DNA of 64,000 nucleotides from positions 186,001 to 250,000 of the forward strand of contig NZ_JABMKX010000011.1 in the NCBI RefSeq assembly GCF_013204885.1, given 5' to 3'. Positions within the stretch are counted from its first letter, which is position 1. Every line of letters starts with the position of its first letter. This stretch comes from Paenibacillus tritici (GTDB lineage: Bacteria > Bacillota > Bacilli > Paenibacillales > Paenibacillaceae). Below, piece after piece: positions 34,218 to 43,391 of the stretch. The position numbers and the translations under genes are program-made. The notes under the pieces are model-generated. The model made no database searches. It was not told the DNA's origin and was given only the letters and a program-made list of their open reading frames with translations.

Positions 34218-35375
34218 TTAGAAAGTCTGGAAGAACTGCTTCGCGCTGTCCTTCTCAGGCAGCGGCAGCCGAAGGGCTACGGGCAGCATCTCCGGATAAG
34301 CTTTGTGAGGCTCACGCTGATACCAGTAGGCCACCGAAGAATAGTCATTGGACTGGGAGTTTCCGTGACCATGTTCGATACTGAAGCGAAGGGATTCCCG
34401 GAAGATGATCGGATCGACAATATGGAAACGGTATTGCGTAATTTTGCCGGAGTAGTCATTGAAGAGGATCGTATTACTCTCCCTCCATGCGTCCCCGTTG
34501 CCGCGGATGGGCGCATAGAGGGATATCCCGTGATACGGGCTGTCGTATTTACCGGACGGGTAACCCCAGGCTGCACAGAAATAATCCTCTGTACCGGTGC
34601 CATGCAGACGGGGCGGCCACGGCTCGCCGTCGATGAAGAACATGTCATCCCCTTCTCCAGGCCAGCTGAAGCCCGGCATCGGATTCAGGTGATCAATGCT
34701 GAGATTGCAGCCGACATAATGCCCCTCCCCCACCGCATCCATAAGCACATAGTTGTCGTCACCCGTCAGATTTTTAAGCTCATATACTTTCTGGTCGGCA
34801 TAATTGGCCTTATCCTGCGCGTCATGCTCCAGCTTCAACGCTGCAAGATCGACCGTCCCCTGGGTAGGATTCTCCCTCCGCCAGGAAGCGTGGAAGTAGA
34901 AGCTGTCCTCCGGAATCTGCTTCTCCACATAGTCGACATAGAAGTACAATACCATCTCATCCTCGCATTCATTGATAATCTCAATGCGTGCGCTGCTGCG
35001 GAACGGCATCTCAAAAAAGCAGTTCATCGCTGCCTTATCCTCAATGACATCCTGTGTTGTAATCATATTGAGCGGCATGGAGACATAATGGCTGGCAACC
35101 CCATGACCTACGCCGAAGAAATCGCCTACCGGCGAATCTACACTAGGCTCTTCTTCTCCATCCCAAAACATACGCACCAGCACTTTGCGGAATGCATATT
35201 TATTCTTGGCTGCGATTGTCATCCAGATATGCTGAATGATGCCCGATCCTTCAATCTCTGCGATCGCTGCCGTCTGGCCGGCTCCAATCACGATGAAATC
35301 CCGGTTGCCCCCGGTCTGATCCCAACTGGATAGTCTGCGGGACTGCCCTTCCTTGCGCTGATATAATGAATTCAT
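34218..35375 (-). CDS. GH172 (DUF2961) enzyme, first copy
   Basis: 385 residues of the DUF2961/GH172 double jelly-roll family. 'AEIEGSGIIQHIWMTIAAK' (about 40-58), 'RMFWDGEEEPSVDSPVGDFFGVGHG' (about 68-92), 'CFFEMPFRSSARIEIINE' and 'RLHGTGTEDYFCAAWGYPSG' are the family's hallmark blocks. Characterised members are difructose dianhydride I synthase/hydrolase and alpha-D-arabinofuranosidases, acting on alpha-linked furanosides. No signal peptide, so cytoplasmic. It closes the binding protein-permease-permease operon (26 bases after the permease gene) and shares family with 43392-44480. Exact substrate inferred, not shown. Confidence 0.9.
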   Translation of the reverse strand: MNSLYQRKEGQSRRLSSWDQTGGNRDFIVIGAGQTAAIAEIEGSGIIQHIWMTIAAKNKYAFRKVLVRMFWDGEEEPSVDSPVGDFFGVGHGVASHYVSMPLNMITTQDVIEDKAAMNCFFEMPFRSSARIEIINECEDEMVLYFYVDYVEKQIPEDSFYFHASWRRENPTQGTVDLAALKLEHDAQDKANYADQKVYELKNLTGDDNYVLMDAVGEGHYVGCNLSIDHLNPMPGFSWPGEGDDMFFIDGEPWPPRLHGTGTEDYFCAAWGYPSGKYDSPYHGISLYAPIRGNGDAWRESNTILFNDYSGKITQYRFHIVDPIIFRESLRFSIEHGHGNSQSNDYSSVAYWYQREPHKAYPEMLPVALRLPLPEKDSAKQFFQTF

Positions 35376-35401
35376 CCTATTGTCTCACTCCTTCTGCAGG
35401 T

Positions 35402-36235
35402 TTAGGCTTTGATGCCTGTAAGTGTAATACCTTCGATAAAGTACCTCTGTCCGATAAAAAAGACGATAATCGCCGGAGCCAGCACTACCGTAGCTGCCGC
35501 CATCATCAGATGCCATTCCGCAGCGTACATGCCCTTGAATTGCTGCAGGCCAAGCGCCAGTGTATATTTGGACTCATCGTTCAGATAGACCAGCGGCCCC
35601 AGAAAGTCATTCCATGAAGCCAGAAAGGTAAACAGTCCTACAACGACCAGGGCGGGCCGTGTCAGAGGAATGATGATGGAGATGAAAATCCGCCCGTGGC
35701 TGGCACCGTCCACATAAGCCGCCTCGTCCAGATCGCGGGGAATACTCAGATAGAACTGGCGCAGCAGGAAGATATTGAACGCCCCTCCACCGAACCAGGC
35801 CGGTGCAATCAGCGGAATGAACGAATTGGTTAATCCAAGCTTGCTCCAGCCGATGAAGGTCGGAATCAGCGTAACCGCATAGGGCAGCATCATACTGGAT
35901 AACAGCAGGCCAAAGATAAGGTCGCGTCCTCTCCAGGACATCCGTGCAAAGCTGTACGCGCTTATAGAGCAGGTAACAAGCACACCAATCATCGAAAAAA
36001 TCACAATAACTGTGGTATTGATAAAATAACGTCCAAAGGGCAGAATGGTCAGCGCCTCACTGAAATTGCTAAACCGGAAGGGGTTAGGTATCCATATGGG
36101 CGGCAGCTCAAAAATTTGCCCCATATCCATCAGGGAGCTGCGGATGAGCCAAATCAGCGGCAGCAGACTGAAGAGGCCCCCGGCCATAAGCACCAAATAC
36201 ACCAATCCCTTTTCAACCCATGCCTTGGTCCTCAT
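35402..36235 (-). CDS. Sugar ABC permease (MalG type), GH172 operon
   Basis: A 277-residue six-helix permease. EAA motif 'LDEAAYVDGASHGRIFISIIIPLTRPA' (about 177-203); C-terminus 'GQRYFIEGITLTGIKA', typical of CUT1 permeases. It overlaps the stop of its partner permease gene by 4 bases (ATGA-type coupling). No ATPase gene nearby; a shared ATPase is expected. Confidence 0.93.
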   Translation of the reverse strand: MRTKAWVEKGLVYLVLMAGGLFSLLPLIWLIRSSLMDMGQIFELPPIWIPNPFRFSNFSEALTILPFGRYFINTTVIVIFSMIGVLVTCSISAYSFARMSWRGRDLIFGLLLSSMMLPYAVTLIPTFIGWSKLGLTNSFIPLIAPAWFGGGAFNIFLLRQFYLSIPRDLDEAAYVDGASHGRIFISIIIPLTRPALVVVGLFTFLASWNDFLGPLVYLNDESKYTLALGLQQFKGMYAAEWHLMMAAATVVLAPAIIVFFIGQRYFIEGITLTGIKA

Positions 36236-37173
36236 CTGGCTTCATCCCCCTCGTAATACACCCATTTTCTTGATGTCTTGAAGACCGTATAGGTCAACAG
36301 CATAATGATGATGAACAGCACCCAGGCAATGGCGCTTGCGCTTCCCATCCGCGAGAACTGAAAGGCTTCCCGGTACAGATAGAAGACATAGAACAAGCTG
36401 GCATTGTTGGGTCCGCCGTTAGTCATGACATAGGCTTGCGAGAACACCTGGAATCCATTAATGATCCCCATGATCAGGTTGAAAAAGATCGTCGGCGTCA
36501 TCATGGGAATGGTAATATTCCGCAGCTTGTTCAGCTTGGAGCCCCCGTCTATCTCAATGGCTTCATATAGCGAGCGGGGAATATCCTGCAATCCGGCCAG
36601 GAAAATAATCATTGTCCCTCCCGTTGTCCACAGGTTCATTAGCGCCAGTGAAGGGACCACAGATTTTTCTCCGAAAATCCACTGGCTGCCGGGAAGGCCG
36701 ATGGCGCGGAGCAGCTCGTTGGCCAGCCCCAAATCGGGATTCAGGAGCCATAGCCAAATGAACGAAATCGCGATGATCGGCACGATGGACGGCAGATAGA
36801 AGACGGTCCGGAAGATGGCTTTGCCTTTGATATTCCTGTTCAGCAGAATGGCCAGGAGAAAGGAATAAATAATACCGGTGGGCACGCTAAGTACGACAAA
36901 ATAGAGGGTAACTCCGAGCGCCTTGTAGAAATACTGGTCTTCCCCGCTGAACATTCTGGTGTAATTATCCAGTCCGATAAAGGAGGGTGAATTGGACCCG
37001 GAATAGTCGGTGAAGCTCATATACAGGCTGTAGATCATGGGACCCAGCGTAAATATCACCAGCCCAAGAATGGCCGGCAAGGCAAACAAGATGCCATACA
37101 GCTCATTCCTATAGGAATTGCGCTTGGTCTTTGGGCGTTGTACACCCAGTGAAGAGACGGGCTCCATACACAT
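36232..37173 (-). CDS. Sugar ABC permease (MalF type), GH172 operon
   Basis: About 313 residues; six helices after a positively charged N-terminus ('RPKTKRNSYRNELYG'). EAA motif 'SLYEAIEIDGGSKLNKLRNITIPMMTPT' (about 230-257). The ATG at 37173 (or 37167) is chosen because GAGAGG lies just upstream; the longer frame to TTG 37242 has no ribosome site and begins with unusual Cys-rich sequence. Pairs with the MalG-type permease and the lipoprotein encoded upstream. Confidence 0.9.
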   Translation of the reverse strand: MCMEPVSSLGVQRPKTKRNSYRNELYGILFALPAILGLVIFTLGPMIYSLYMSFTDYSGSNSPSFIGLDNYTRMFSGEDQYFYKALGVTLYFVVLSVPTGIIYSFLLAILLNRNIKGKAIFRTVFYLPSIVPIIAISFIWLWLLNPDLGLANELLRAIGLPGSQWIFGEKSVVPSLALMNLWTTGGTMIIFLAGLQDIPRSLYEAIEIDGGSKLNKLRNITIPMMTPTIFFNLIMGIINGFQVFSQAYVMTNGGPNNASLFYVFYLYREAFQFSRMGSASAIAWVLFIIIMLLTYTVFKTSRKWVYYEGDEAR

Positions 37174-37248
37174 GTATCCTCTCTTCGGGCATTGCCGGCA
37201 GCGGATGTGCCCCAAGAATCCGGCAGATCCGCCTTCCGGCAAGGTCCG

Positions 37249-38667
37249 TTATTTCAAATAGGTTCCTTGTATAAGCGGCTTAACTTTGGCCTCCACTTCT
37301 TTCATCGCTTCGGCAGCCGTTTTGGTGCCGAGCCATACCTGATCCAGCCCCGCGGTTACCGCAGCGTCAATCTCTACGAAGTTGCGGATATTATTCTCAG
37401 GTGAAGGCTCTGCATGTTCGTAGGTGGAACGCATAACGGCATCCTGGAAACCGGCCGGACGGCCCGGAAGCTCTTCATTTGCCCAGCTGTCCACCAGCTT
37501 CGGATCTTCATACCACTGCTTCAGCTGCGGCATCCAGAGCCCCTGATGAAGCTCCAGTACATTCTGCGGATCCGTCAGGAATTTGGAGAACTCCCAGGCT
37601 TCCTTCGGATGCTTGGTGCTCTTGAAGATAATCAGGGAGCCTCCGAGGAAGAAAGTCTTATAGTCCTTCAGCACCGGCAGTACACCTACGCCCCAGTTGA
37701 TCTTGGCCTTGCTCAGGTCCAGATGGTTCCAGCTTCCGTCTATGACCATTGCCACCTTTCTGGACTGGAGCGCCGTTGCCGGTGCCGGAATGCTGCTGGC
37801 TTGAACCGGGGAAGGAGCAACATGATGGACATTGATCAGGTCAGCAATCTTCTGAATCGCTTCGGTCGCTTCAGGCTTGGAGAGCCCGAATTCCTTGCCG
37901 TCCCCTATCAAATAGTCCCCGCCGTTAGACAGAACCAGCGGCATGTAGGATAACCAGCTAAGGCTGTATTTCACACCGTATTGCTTGATGTTCTTGGGAT
38001 CAAATCCCGGATCATCCGGATGCTTGCCGTTCCGGTCAAGGGTGAGCTTCTTGGCTGTTTCCACGAATTCATCCCATTGCCAGGCTTCTTCCGCTTTGGT
38101 TGGCGGCAGCTCAACCCCCGCCTCTTTGAACAGATCTGCATTGTACATCAGAGATGGAACTACCGAAGCCTGATAAGGTCCCGCACTTTTATCGGTATCC
38201 CAGTTCCACCAGGCGTACTGAAGGTAATCCTCCTTCTTGATGCTGGGGTCATCCTTCATGAGATCGAAGAAATTATAGATCAGGCCTTCTTCCCCCATCT
38301 TCAGCTTCCAGGCGGCTGAGTAGCTTAGATCCGGTGCTTCATTCCCGGCGATCATGGCATTCAGCTTCTGTAAGAAGTCTGTGCCCGGGATATGGATGGA
38401 ATCTATGGTGACGTTAGGGTTCTTAGCTTCAAAAGCCTTAATAGCGTCTTCCACCGCCTTCTTCTCCTGGGGACTGCCCCAGAACGTGAACTTCAGCTTG
38501 ACCTTCTCTCCGGTGGCCGTGCCTGCTTCTCCGGTAGCGGGATTATTGCCTGAATCTGAATTAGCCGTACCCGTCTGGTTCCCGCCATTACCGCAAGCGG
38601 TTACAAGTAATGCAATAATCATTAAGAAGAGTACCATCAGCTTGGTTCTGCCAGTGTGCCTGCTCAT
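37249..38667 (-). CDS. Solute-binding lipoprotein, GH172 operon
   Basis: 472 residues. Signal peptide with lipobox 'LVTAC' (Cys about 25), a Gly/Asn/Thr-rich tether, then a family 1 binding fold ('KLKFTFWGSPQEKKAVEDAIK', 'PSLMYNADLFKEAGVELPPT', 'KVAMVIDGSWNHLDLS', 'KHPKEAWEFSKFLTDPQ'). First gene of the transport operon that ends in GH172. A histidine kinase gene ends 176 bases upstream with its own terminator, so this operon has its own promoter in 38668-38800, probably under that two-component system. Confidence 0.93.
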   Translation of the reverse strand: MSRHTGRTKLMVLFLMIIALLVTACGNGGNQTGTANSDSGNNPATGEAGTATGEKVKLKFTFWGSPQEKKAVEDAIKAFEAKNPNVTIDSIHIPGTDFLQKLNAMIAGNEAPDLSYSAAWKLKMGEEGLIYNFFDLMKDDPSIKKEDYLQYAWWNWDTDKSAGPYQASVVPSLMYNADLFKEAGVELPPTKAEEAWQWDEFVETAKKLTLDRNGKHPDDPGFDPKNIKQYGVKYSLSWLSYMPLVLSNGGDYLIGDGKEFGLSKPEATEAIQKIADLINVHHVAPSPVQASSIPAPATALQSRKVAMVIDGSWNHLDLSKAKINWGVGVLPVLKDYKTFFLGGSLIIFKSTKHPKEAWEFSKFLTDPQNVLELHQGLWMPQLKQWYEDPKLVDSWANEELPGRPAGFQDAVMRSTYEHAEPSPENNIRNFVEIDAAVTAGLDQVWLGTKTAAEAMKEVEAKVKPLIQGTYLK

Positions 38668-38798
38668 TTTGTATATCCCCCTTATGATTCAGATGTAAGC
38701 GCTGCAGCCGCTGATTACAGTGTAAATGGACCTGCCGCTGTTGCCTATGGTACGATCTTTCGTTTCTTGTACGATTTTACGGTCAATGATACCAAAGA

Positions 38799-38823
38799 AC
38801 CCCGCAGGCCATTGGCCGGCGGG
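38799..38823 (-). terminator. Terminator of the RR/HK operon
   Basis: A 10-bp stem with one mismatch (CCCGCAGGCC/GGCCGGCGGG) and 3-base loop, followed on the minus strand by GTTCTTTGG, 20 bases after the kinase stop codon. Confidence 0.7.
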
Positions 38824-38843
38824 ATAGGTTGGAATATCAGCCA

Positions 38844-40634
38844 TTATTCAAGCGGGCCGGGATACGGTATGACCAGCTTCACGCGGGTCCCGAATTCAAG
38901 AACCGATTCAATCTCTATGCCATATTCACTGCCATACAGCAGCTTGATCCGCTTATCCACATTTTTCAGACCTATATTGGCATTCTCCTCCTTCAGCAGC
39001 TGTTCCATCCGCTCCGCCTCAATCCCGCTGCCGTTATCTTCTACACAGAACCGGATGGTATTCCCCTGTTGCTGTCCGTAGATGGTGATCAGCCCGCCGC
39101 TCTCCATATTCCGGAAGCCGTGAATGATGGCATTCTCCAGCAGGGGCTGAAGGAACAGCTTCGGTACATTCACCTCCAGCAGCTCAGGCTGAATATCGAA
39201 ATCCACACGAAACCGGTGCTCGAAACGGTTAGCCATAATCACTATATAGTCCTGCAGCCAGGCGAGATCCTCTCTAAGCAGCATTTGGTCTCTCCGGTTG
39301 TCCGTAGTATAGTGCAGCATACGGGACAGGCTGATCAGCATATGGCTAACCTGCTCCTTCTCTCCGTGTACAGCCATCCAATTTATAATATTCAGCGTAT
39401 TATACAGAAAATGGGGATTGAGCTGAATATTCAGCGCGAGGATCTCCGTCTCCCGCTCCCGCAGCTTGACCACATAATTCTCATCAATCAATGATCTGAC
39501 CCGCTCATTCATGCTGTTGAACTTCATCAATACATGGCCCAGCTCATCTCTGCCCTCCACCTTGATCTGCGCATTGAAATCACCGCCGCCCACCCGCTTG
39601 ATGGCCAGCAGCAGCTTGCTTACCGGAGAAGAGATACGTGCGGAGATCAGATAAGCGAACAGAAGCGAGAGAGCCAGCAGCGGAGCCCCCAGTGTAATCA
39701 TAAAGAACAGAATGGTATCCGCAATATCATGGGTCAATGCGCCGGGCGGAATCAGCACTACCGACAGCCAGTTAGTCACCGGGGACACAGCGAAGCAAGC
39801 GATCATCCGCTGCCCGCCGGTAGTTACATATGCCGTCCCGCTGCCCTCGCTGCGCACCTCCTTCAGCCAGGCGGCGGATTCCACGGTCCCCAGGCGCGAC
39901 TTGTCCTGATGGGAGATGATTGTACCGTCCTCACTGGCCACCATGAATACGGAACCTTTAATAGGGATACTGTCCCTAAAGATACCTGCATACACATCTT
40001 CCTTGAAATTCATCACCAGCACCGGTTTCTCGGATGCCCCGCCCGCCCGGACAATGACGTCATTCCGTACACAGGAGGGATTGATCTGCCGGACCGCCGA
40101 GAACATATAACGGTAATCAATATCTGTTCCCGCGAGCTCAGGCAGATTATGCATCCGGGTATAATCATAAGTCGGCACCCAGGCGATACGCCCTTTCCCC
40201 TCAGCGGCGCGCCGGTACAGCTCGGAGGTGTAGAAGTAGTCCGGGGGATAGGTATTCTTGCTTTTGTTGCCATACACGAACCCTTGCGTGACCAGTTCAG
40301 TGGAATACAGATCGGCCGACTGTGAGAAGTATCTGCCAAGAATCCCCGTCACCTTCTTATTGTTCTCCAGCAGCTGCACCCCCACGGCCGGACTTGGCTC
40401 ATCAAAAATCTGGTACAGCTCACACTCTACCATCAGCGATAAGCTGTCTTCCTGAATGATCTTCAGCCGTTCGTTGATGATCTGATTGTTCTTCAGCACA
40501 ATCTCACTGACGTTGTCGCGGGCCAGCTTCAGCATAATGTCCTTGCTTGCATAATAGTAACCGAAGCCGAGGATGGTAAGTGGTAGCGTAATCAGCACGA
40601 TATAAGATAAGATCAGCTTATTCTTCAGTCTCAT
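38844..40634 (-). CDS. Sensor histidine kinase (YesM type), fructan locus
   Basis: About 596 residues from the ATG at 40634, preceded by GGTGG eight bases after the regulator's stop; the longer frame reaches into the regulator gene and is rejected. Helix 'LILSYIVLITLPLTILGFGYYY', extracellular sensor domain (about 30-285), second helix, HAMP, and kinase core with 'QLNPHFLYNTLNIINWMAV' (phospho-His) and 'DNGSGI' in the ATPase domain. It is co-transcribed with the AraC-type regulator and lies between two sugar transport operons, so it presumably senses a sugar ligand for one or both. Confidence 0.93.
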   Translation of the reverse strand: MRLKNKLILSYIVLITLPLTILGFGYYYASKDIMLKLARDNVSEIVLKNNQIINERLKIIQEDSLSLMVECELYQIFDEPSPAVGVQLLENNKKVTGILGRYFSQSADLYSTELVTQGFVYGNKSKNTYPPDYFYTSELYRRAAEGKGRIAWVPTYDYTRMHNLPELAGTDIDYRYMFSAVRQINPSCVRNDVIVRAGGASEKPVLVMNFKEDVYAGIFRDSIPIKGSVFMVASEDGTIISHQDKSRLGTVESAAWLKEVRSEGSGTAYVTTGGQRMIACFAVSPVTNWLSVVLIPPGALTHDIADTILFFMITLGAPLLALSLLFAYLISARISSPVSKLLLAIKRVGGGDFNAQIKVEGRDELGHVLMKFNSMNERVRSLIDENYVVKLRERETEILALNIQLNPHFLYNTLNIINWMAVHGEKEQVSHMLISLSRMLHYTTDNRRDQMLLREDLAWLQDYIVIMANRFEHRFRVDFDIQPELLEVNVPKLFLQPLLENAIIHGFRNMESGGLITIYGQQQGNTIRFCVEDNGSGIEAERMEQLLKEENANIGLKNVDKRIKLLYGSEYGIEIESVLEFGTRVKLVIPYPGPLE

Positions 40635-40641
40635 AGTCCAC

Positions 40642-42249
40642 CTACAATACATCTTTCTTCCGGAACTCCTCCGGTGCCAGTCCAGTCTCCCTTTTGAACA
40701 CTCTGGTGAAGTAACCCGCATCACGAAATCCCACGCTTAAGGCGATGGTAGAGATTTTCCGGTCCCCGTCCTGAAGCAGCTCTTTGGCTTTGTCCAGCCG
40801 CAGGCGCAGCAGATATTCGGTGAAGGTCATGAAGGTGTGCTGTTTAAAAAAACTGCTGAAATAGGCGGAGCTGAAAAAGAAATGCCGGGCGACAGACTCC
40901 AGCGACAGATCCTCCATATAGTGCTCCTCCAGAAAGGCCTTACACAGGCCGATGGTCCGCCCGCTTTTGTTATTTTTGCGTTCCCCGATGCTCCCGATGA
41001 TCCGGTTCAGAACAGAGACCCCGCGCGCCTCCACTTCCTCCAGATTCTCACAGGCCGGAATTTGAAACTCCATCTCTGAAATGAAATTACTCGCCTCATC
41101 CTGGCGCAGCAGGGCTTCGTTTCCCTTGACTTCATGAACCAGAGCGTACAGAACAGAGTCCTTCAGATGAGCCGGGGACGGATAATCCCCTTCAAGCAGC
41201 CGCTGAATAAGCGTCTTCAAGGCCTCAGCAGCCGCAGCCCTGTCCATCCGCGCGAAGGCATCCGTCATGCCCGTATCCGCAGGAATCATCTTCAAGCTGG
41301 GCTTGTCAGGGTTGTAAGCGATTTCATCGTAAAGGACAAGCTGCCCCTCTCCCGTATAAAAGGTATACTCGAGCGCTTTCTGCGCCTGCTCAAAGGATGC
41401 CGGTGCCCCGCTATAGGGATCAGCCACCCAGTTCCCGGCCCCCAAAGTCAAAGTCAGGCCATATTCCTCCCGGATCTGGCGGATAAATTGCCGGAACTGC
41501 TCCAGATCCCGCTTCATCAGCCACTCCAGGGAATGGGCCGGGGTCACCACGGAAGCAATGATCGGGTGCTCTCCTTCCAGGCTGAACGATAGCGAAGGAC
41601 CGACCGTCTGATAGATTTCCCGTATCCAGTTCTTCACCGTGGCTTTCAGTTCCTCGAAATCCTCAGGCGTATAGGACCCGGCAATCTCTTGCTTTTGAAA
41701 CCTTGCCAGCATCACGAACCCCCCGTTTGAAGCGGGGAAGAGAGTGCGGATTTCCTGAAGCTCCTTCTCACTTGCAGCCGAGCGCATCCACCGGCTGAGC
41801 AGGTGCTGCTCATAGACCGGGGCTGCCGAGTGGAGCCTCTGCTGAAGAACTGCCCCCGTCTGAAGACTCAGCCGTTCCTTCTCCAGTGCCGTGTCGAGCT
41901 TGTCAAGGATCTCGGAGAGATCTCCCAGTGCCAGCGGCTTCAGCAGGTAATCGAAGGCGCCAAGCTTCACCGCCTGTCTTGCATACTCGAAATTTCCGTA
42001 CACGCTGAGAATTACAATTTTGACCCGTTCTCTGCGGCTCTCCATATGTTCAATCAGAGTCAGTCCATCCATATTGGGCATCCTAATATCTGTGAGGATA
42101 ATATCGATCCGGTTCTCCTCGATAATTCGCAGAGCCTCCAGTCCATCCTTCACCATGAAAATCCGGTATTCCGGACGGAGCTGCTTAACCATGTCGGATA
42201 CGCCGCGGCGGTGACGCGGTTCATCATCGGCGACAAGCACGTTATACAT
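40642..42249 (-). CDS. AraC-type (YesN) response regulator, fructan locus
   Basis: 535 residues. Receiver domain (1-125) with 'ADDEPRHRRG', phospho-acceptor in 'IILTDIRMPNMDG' and 'DYLLKPL'; a long central domain of about 290 residues typical of the large Paenibacillus YesN proteins; C-terminal AraC domain (about 430-533) with 'SLESVARHFFFSSAYFSSFFKQ' and 'ALSVGFRDAGYFTRVFKRETG'. The ATG follows GAGAGGAGAG. Forms an operon with the kinase. A terminator separates it from the LacI gene, so it is independently transcribed. Confidence 0.94.
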   Translation of the reverse strand: MYNVLVADDEPRHRRGVSDMVKQLRPEYRIFMVKDGLEALRIIEENRIDIILTDIRMPNMDGLTLIEHMESRRERVKIVILSVYGNFEYARQAVKLGAFDYLLKPLALGDLSEILDKLDTALEKERLSLQTGAVLQQRLHSAAPVYEQHLLSRWMRSAASEKELQEIRTLFPASNGGFVMLARFQKQEIAGSYTPEDFEELKATVKNWIREIYQTVGPSLSFSLEGEHPIIASVVTPAHSLEWLMKRDLEQFRQFIRQIREEYGLTLTLGAGNWVADPYSGAPASFEQAQKALEYTFYTGEGQLVLYDEIAYNPDKPSLKMIPADTGMTDAFARMDRAAAAEALKTLIQRLLEGDYPSPAHLKDSVLYALVHEVKGNEALLRQDEASNFISEMEFQIPACENLEEVEARGVSVLNRIIGSIGERKNNKSGRTIGLCKAFLEEHYMEDLSLESVARHFFFSSAYFSSFFKQHTFMTFTEYLLRLRLDKAKELLQDGDRKISTIALSVGFRDAGYFTRVFKRETGLAPEEFRKKDVL

Positions 42250-42283
42250 TGCCCTCTCTCCTCTCGCAGAATAGCCTATTTAG

Positions 42284-42313
42284 AAAAAGGCTGCCGAAAA
42301 CTTCTCGACAGCC
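42284..42313 (-). terminator. Terminator after LacI gene
   Basis: An 8-bp stem with one G-U pair (GGCTGCCG/CGACAGCC), followed on the minus strand by TTTTTCTA. It marks the end of the GH32-to-LacI operon, 41 bases after the LacI stop codon. Confidence 0.75.
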
Positions 42314-42353
42314 CGTACCTTCTCTATCCTTCACGCATTCTTCCATGTCTTGC

Positions 42354-43346
42354 TCAGCTGGTGTGCCTTGCCATCAGTTCAATGGGGAACATTCTGTCGA
42401 CAGGCTCGGCAGGCTCCCCTTTGGATTCAACGGATTGAATCATAAGCTCTGAGGCATTCATAGCCAGCTCGTTAATCGGATGCCGGATGGTGGAGAGACT
42501 TAGCAGTTCCGATACGGTCGGCATGTCATCCACACCAAGTACCGCGAGATCCTCCGGCACGGATAATTTCAGATCCTTGCAAGCCTTCAGTACACCAATG
42601 GCTGAAATGTCGTTCAGGCAGAATAACGCCTGCGGCAGCTGTCCATTCCCGGCGAGCTGCGTGACGGTCTCGTACCCGAAGCTCTCTGTCATATCTCCCG
42701 TAATGACCGTTGTAAGATTCCCCTTCTCCTGCAAAGACTGGGAGGCACCGTTCAACCGGTCGTCAAATCCGGGGACCTGTCCGTGCGGATAGGTCAGAAT
42801 AATGATTTTGTGATGCCCCCGCGACATTAAATGGTCTACACCCGTCTGGCCGCATTGATAGTCGTTCACCCGTACGATATGAGCACCATACGGTAAATTA
42901 TGCCGCCCGATGGTGATGACCGGAACATTGAGATCCATGAGCCTCGGCATGAACTTCTCTGTCTCCAGGGTCGCCTTAACAATAATCCCATCTACCATCT
43001 GGATATTCATGAAGATTTCATCGAAGTCCAGAAGAATCAGCTTGTACCCCATGGTCTTCAGATGCTGCTTCAGCACCTTGGCGAAGTGCAGGAAATACAA
43101 ATCTTCGAAATAACCGTCATAAGTGCTGTTTGACAGAACGAGTCCGATGGTATGCATTTTGCCGGTAATCAGGCTTTTGGCTACAGGGTTCACCTGGTAC
43201 CCTAGTCTGGTGATCGAGTCGCTTATTTTCTCCCGGGTCTCGGAGCCCATCCGGTGAAAGTTACCGTTCATGAAATGGGAGACCGTTGCCGGCGACACAC
43301 CTGCATCCTTGGCGACCTGTACTAGTGTAACTCTTTGTTTTGCCAT
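42354..43346 (-). CDS. LacI-family repressor
   Basis: About 330 residues. N-terminal helix-turn-helix 'TLVQVAKDAGVSPATVSHFMNG' (about 6-27) with hinge-helix residues 'LGYQVNPVAKSL', then the sugar-binding core ('TIGLVLSNSTYDGYFEDLYF', 'IIILTYPHGQVPGFDDRLNG', 'LAVLGVDDMPTVSELLSLST'). ATG 43346 is preferred over GTG 43355, with AGAGGTG eight bases upstream. It is last in the operon GH32-binding protein-permeases-GH172-lacI, so autoregulated. Two GTAAAACG-type palindromes at the operon's head are its likely operators. Confidence 0.93.
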   Translation of the reverse strand: MAKQRVTLVQVAKDAGVSPATVSHFMNGNFHRMGSETREKISDSITRLGYQVNPVAKSLITGKMHTIGLVLSNSTYDGYFEDLYFLHFAKVLKQHLKTMGYKLILLDFDEIFMNIQMVDGIIVKATLETEKFMPRLMDLNVPVITIGRHNLPYGAHIVRVNDYQCGQTGVDHLMSRGHHKIIILTYPHGQVPGFDDRLNGASQSLQEKGNLTTVITGDMTESFGYETVTQLAGNGQLPQALFCLNDISAIGVLKACKDLKLSVPEDLAVLGVDDMPTVSELLSLSTIRHPINELAMNASELMIQSVESKGEPAEPVDRMFPIELMARHTS

Positions 43347-43391
43347 TTGCTGCACCTCTGCGGATTTACTTGCACAACTATACGTCCATGC

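Noticed and set aside
34305..35333. Long plus-strand open frame opposite the first GH172 gene
   Set aside because: The minus strand encodes the conserved DUF2961 blocks with a ribosome site; the plus frame is compositional.
38694..38707. TGTAAGCGCTGCAG as a CcpA cre site upstream of the second binding-protein gene
   Set aside because: The 5' half fits the cre consensus but the 3' half departs at three or four positions; too weak to list.
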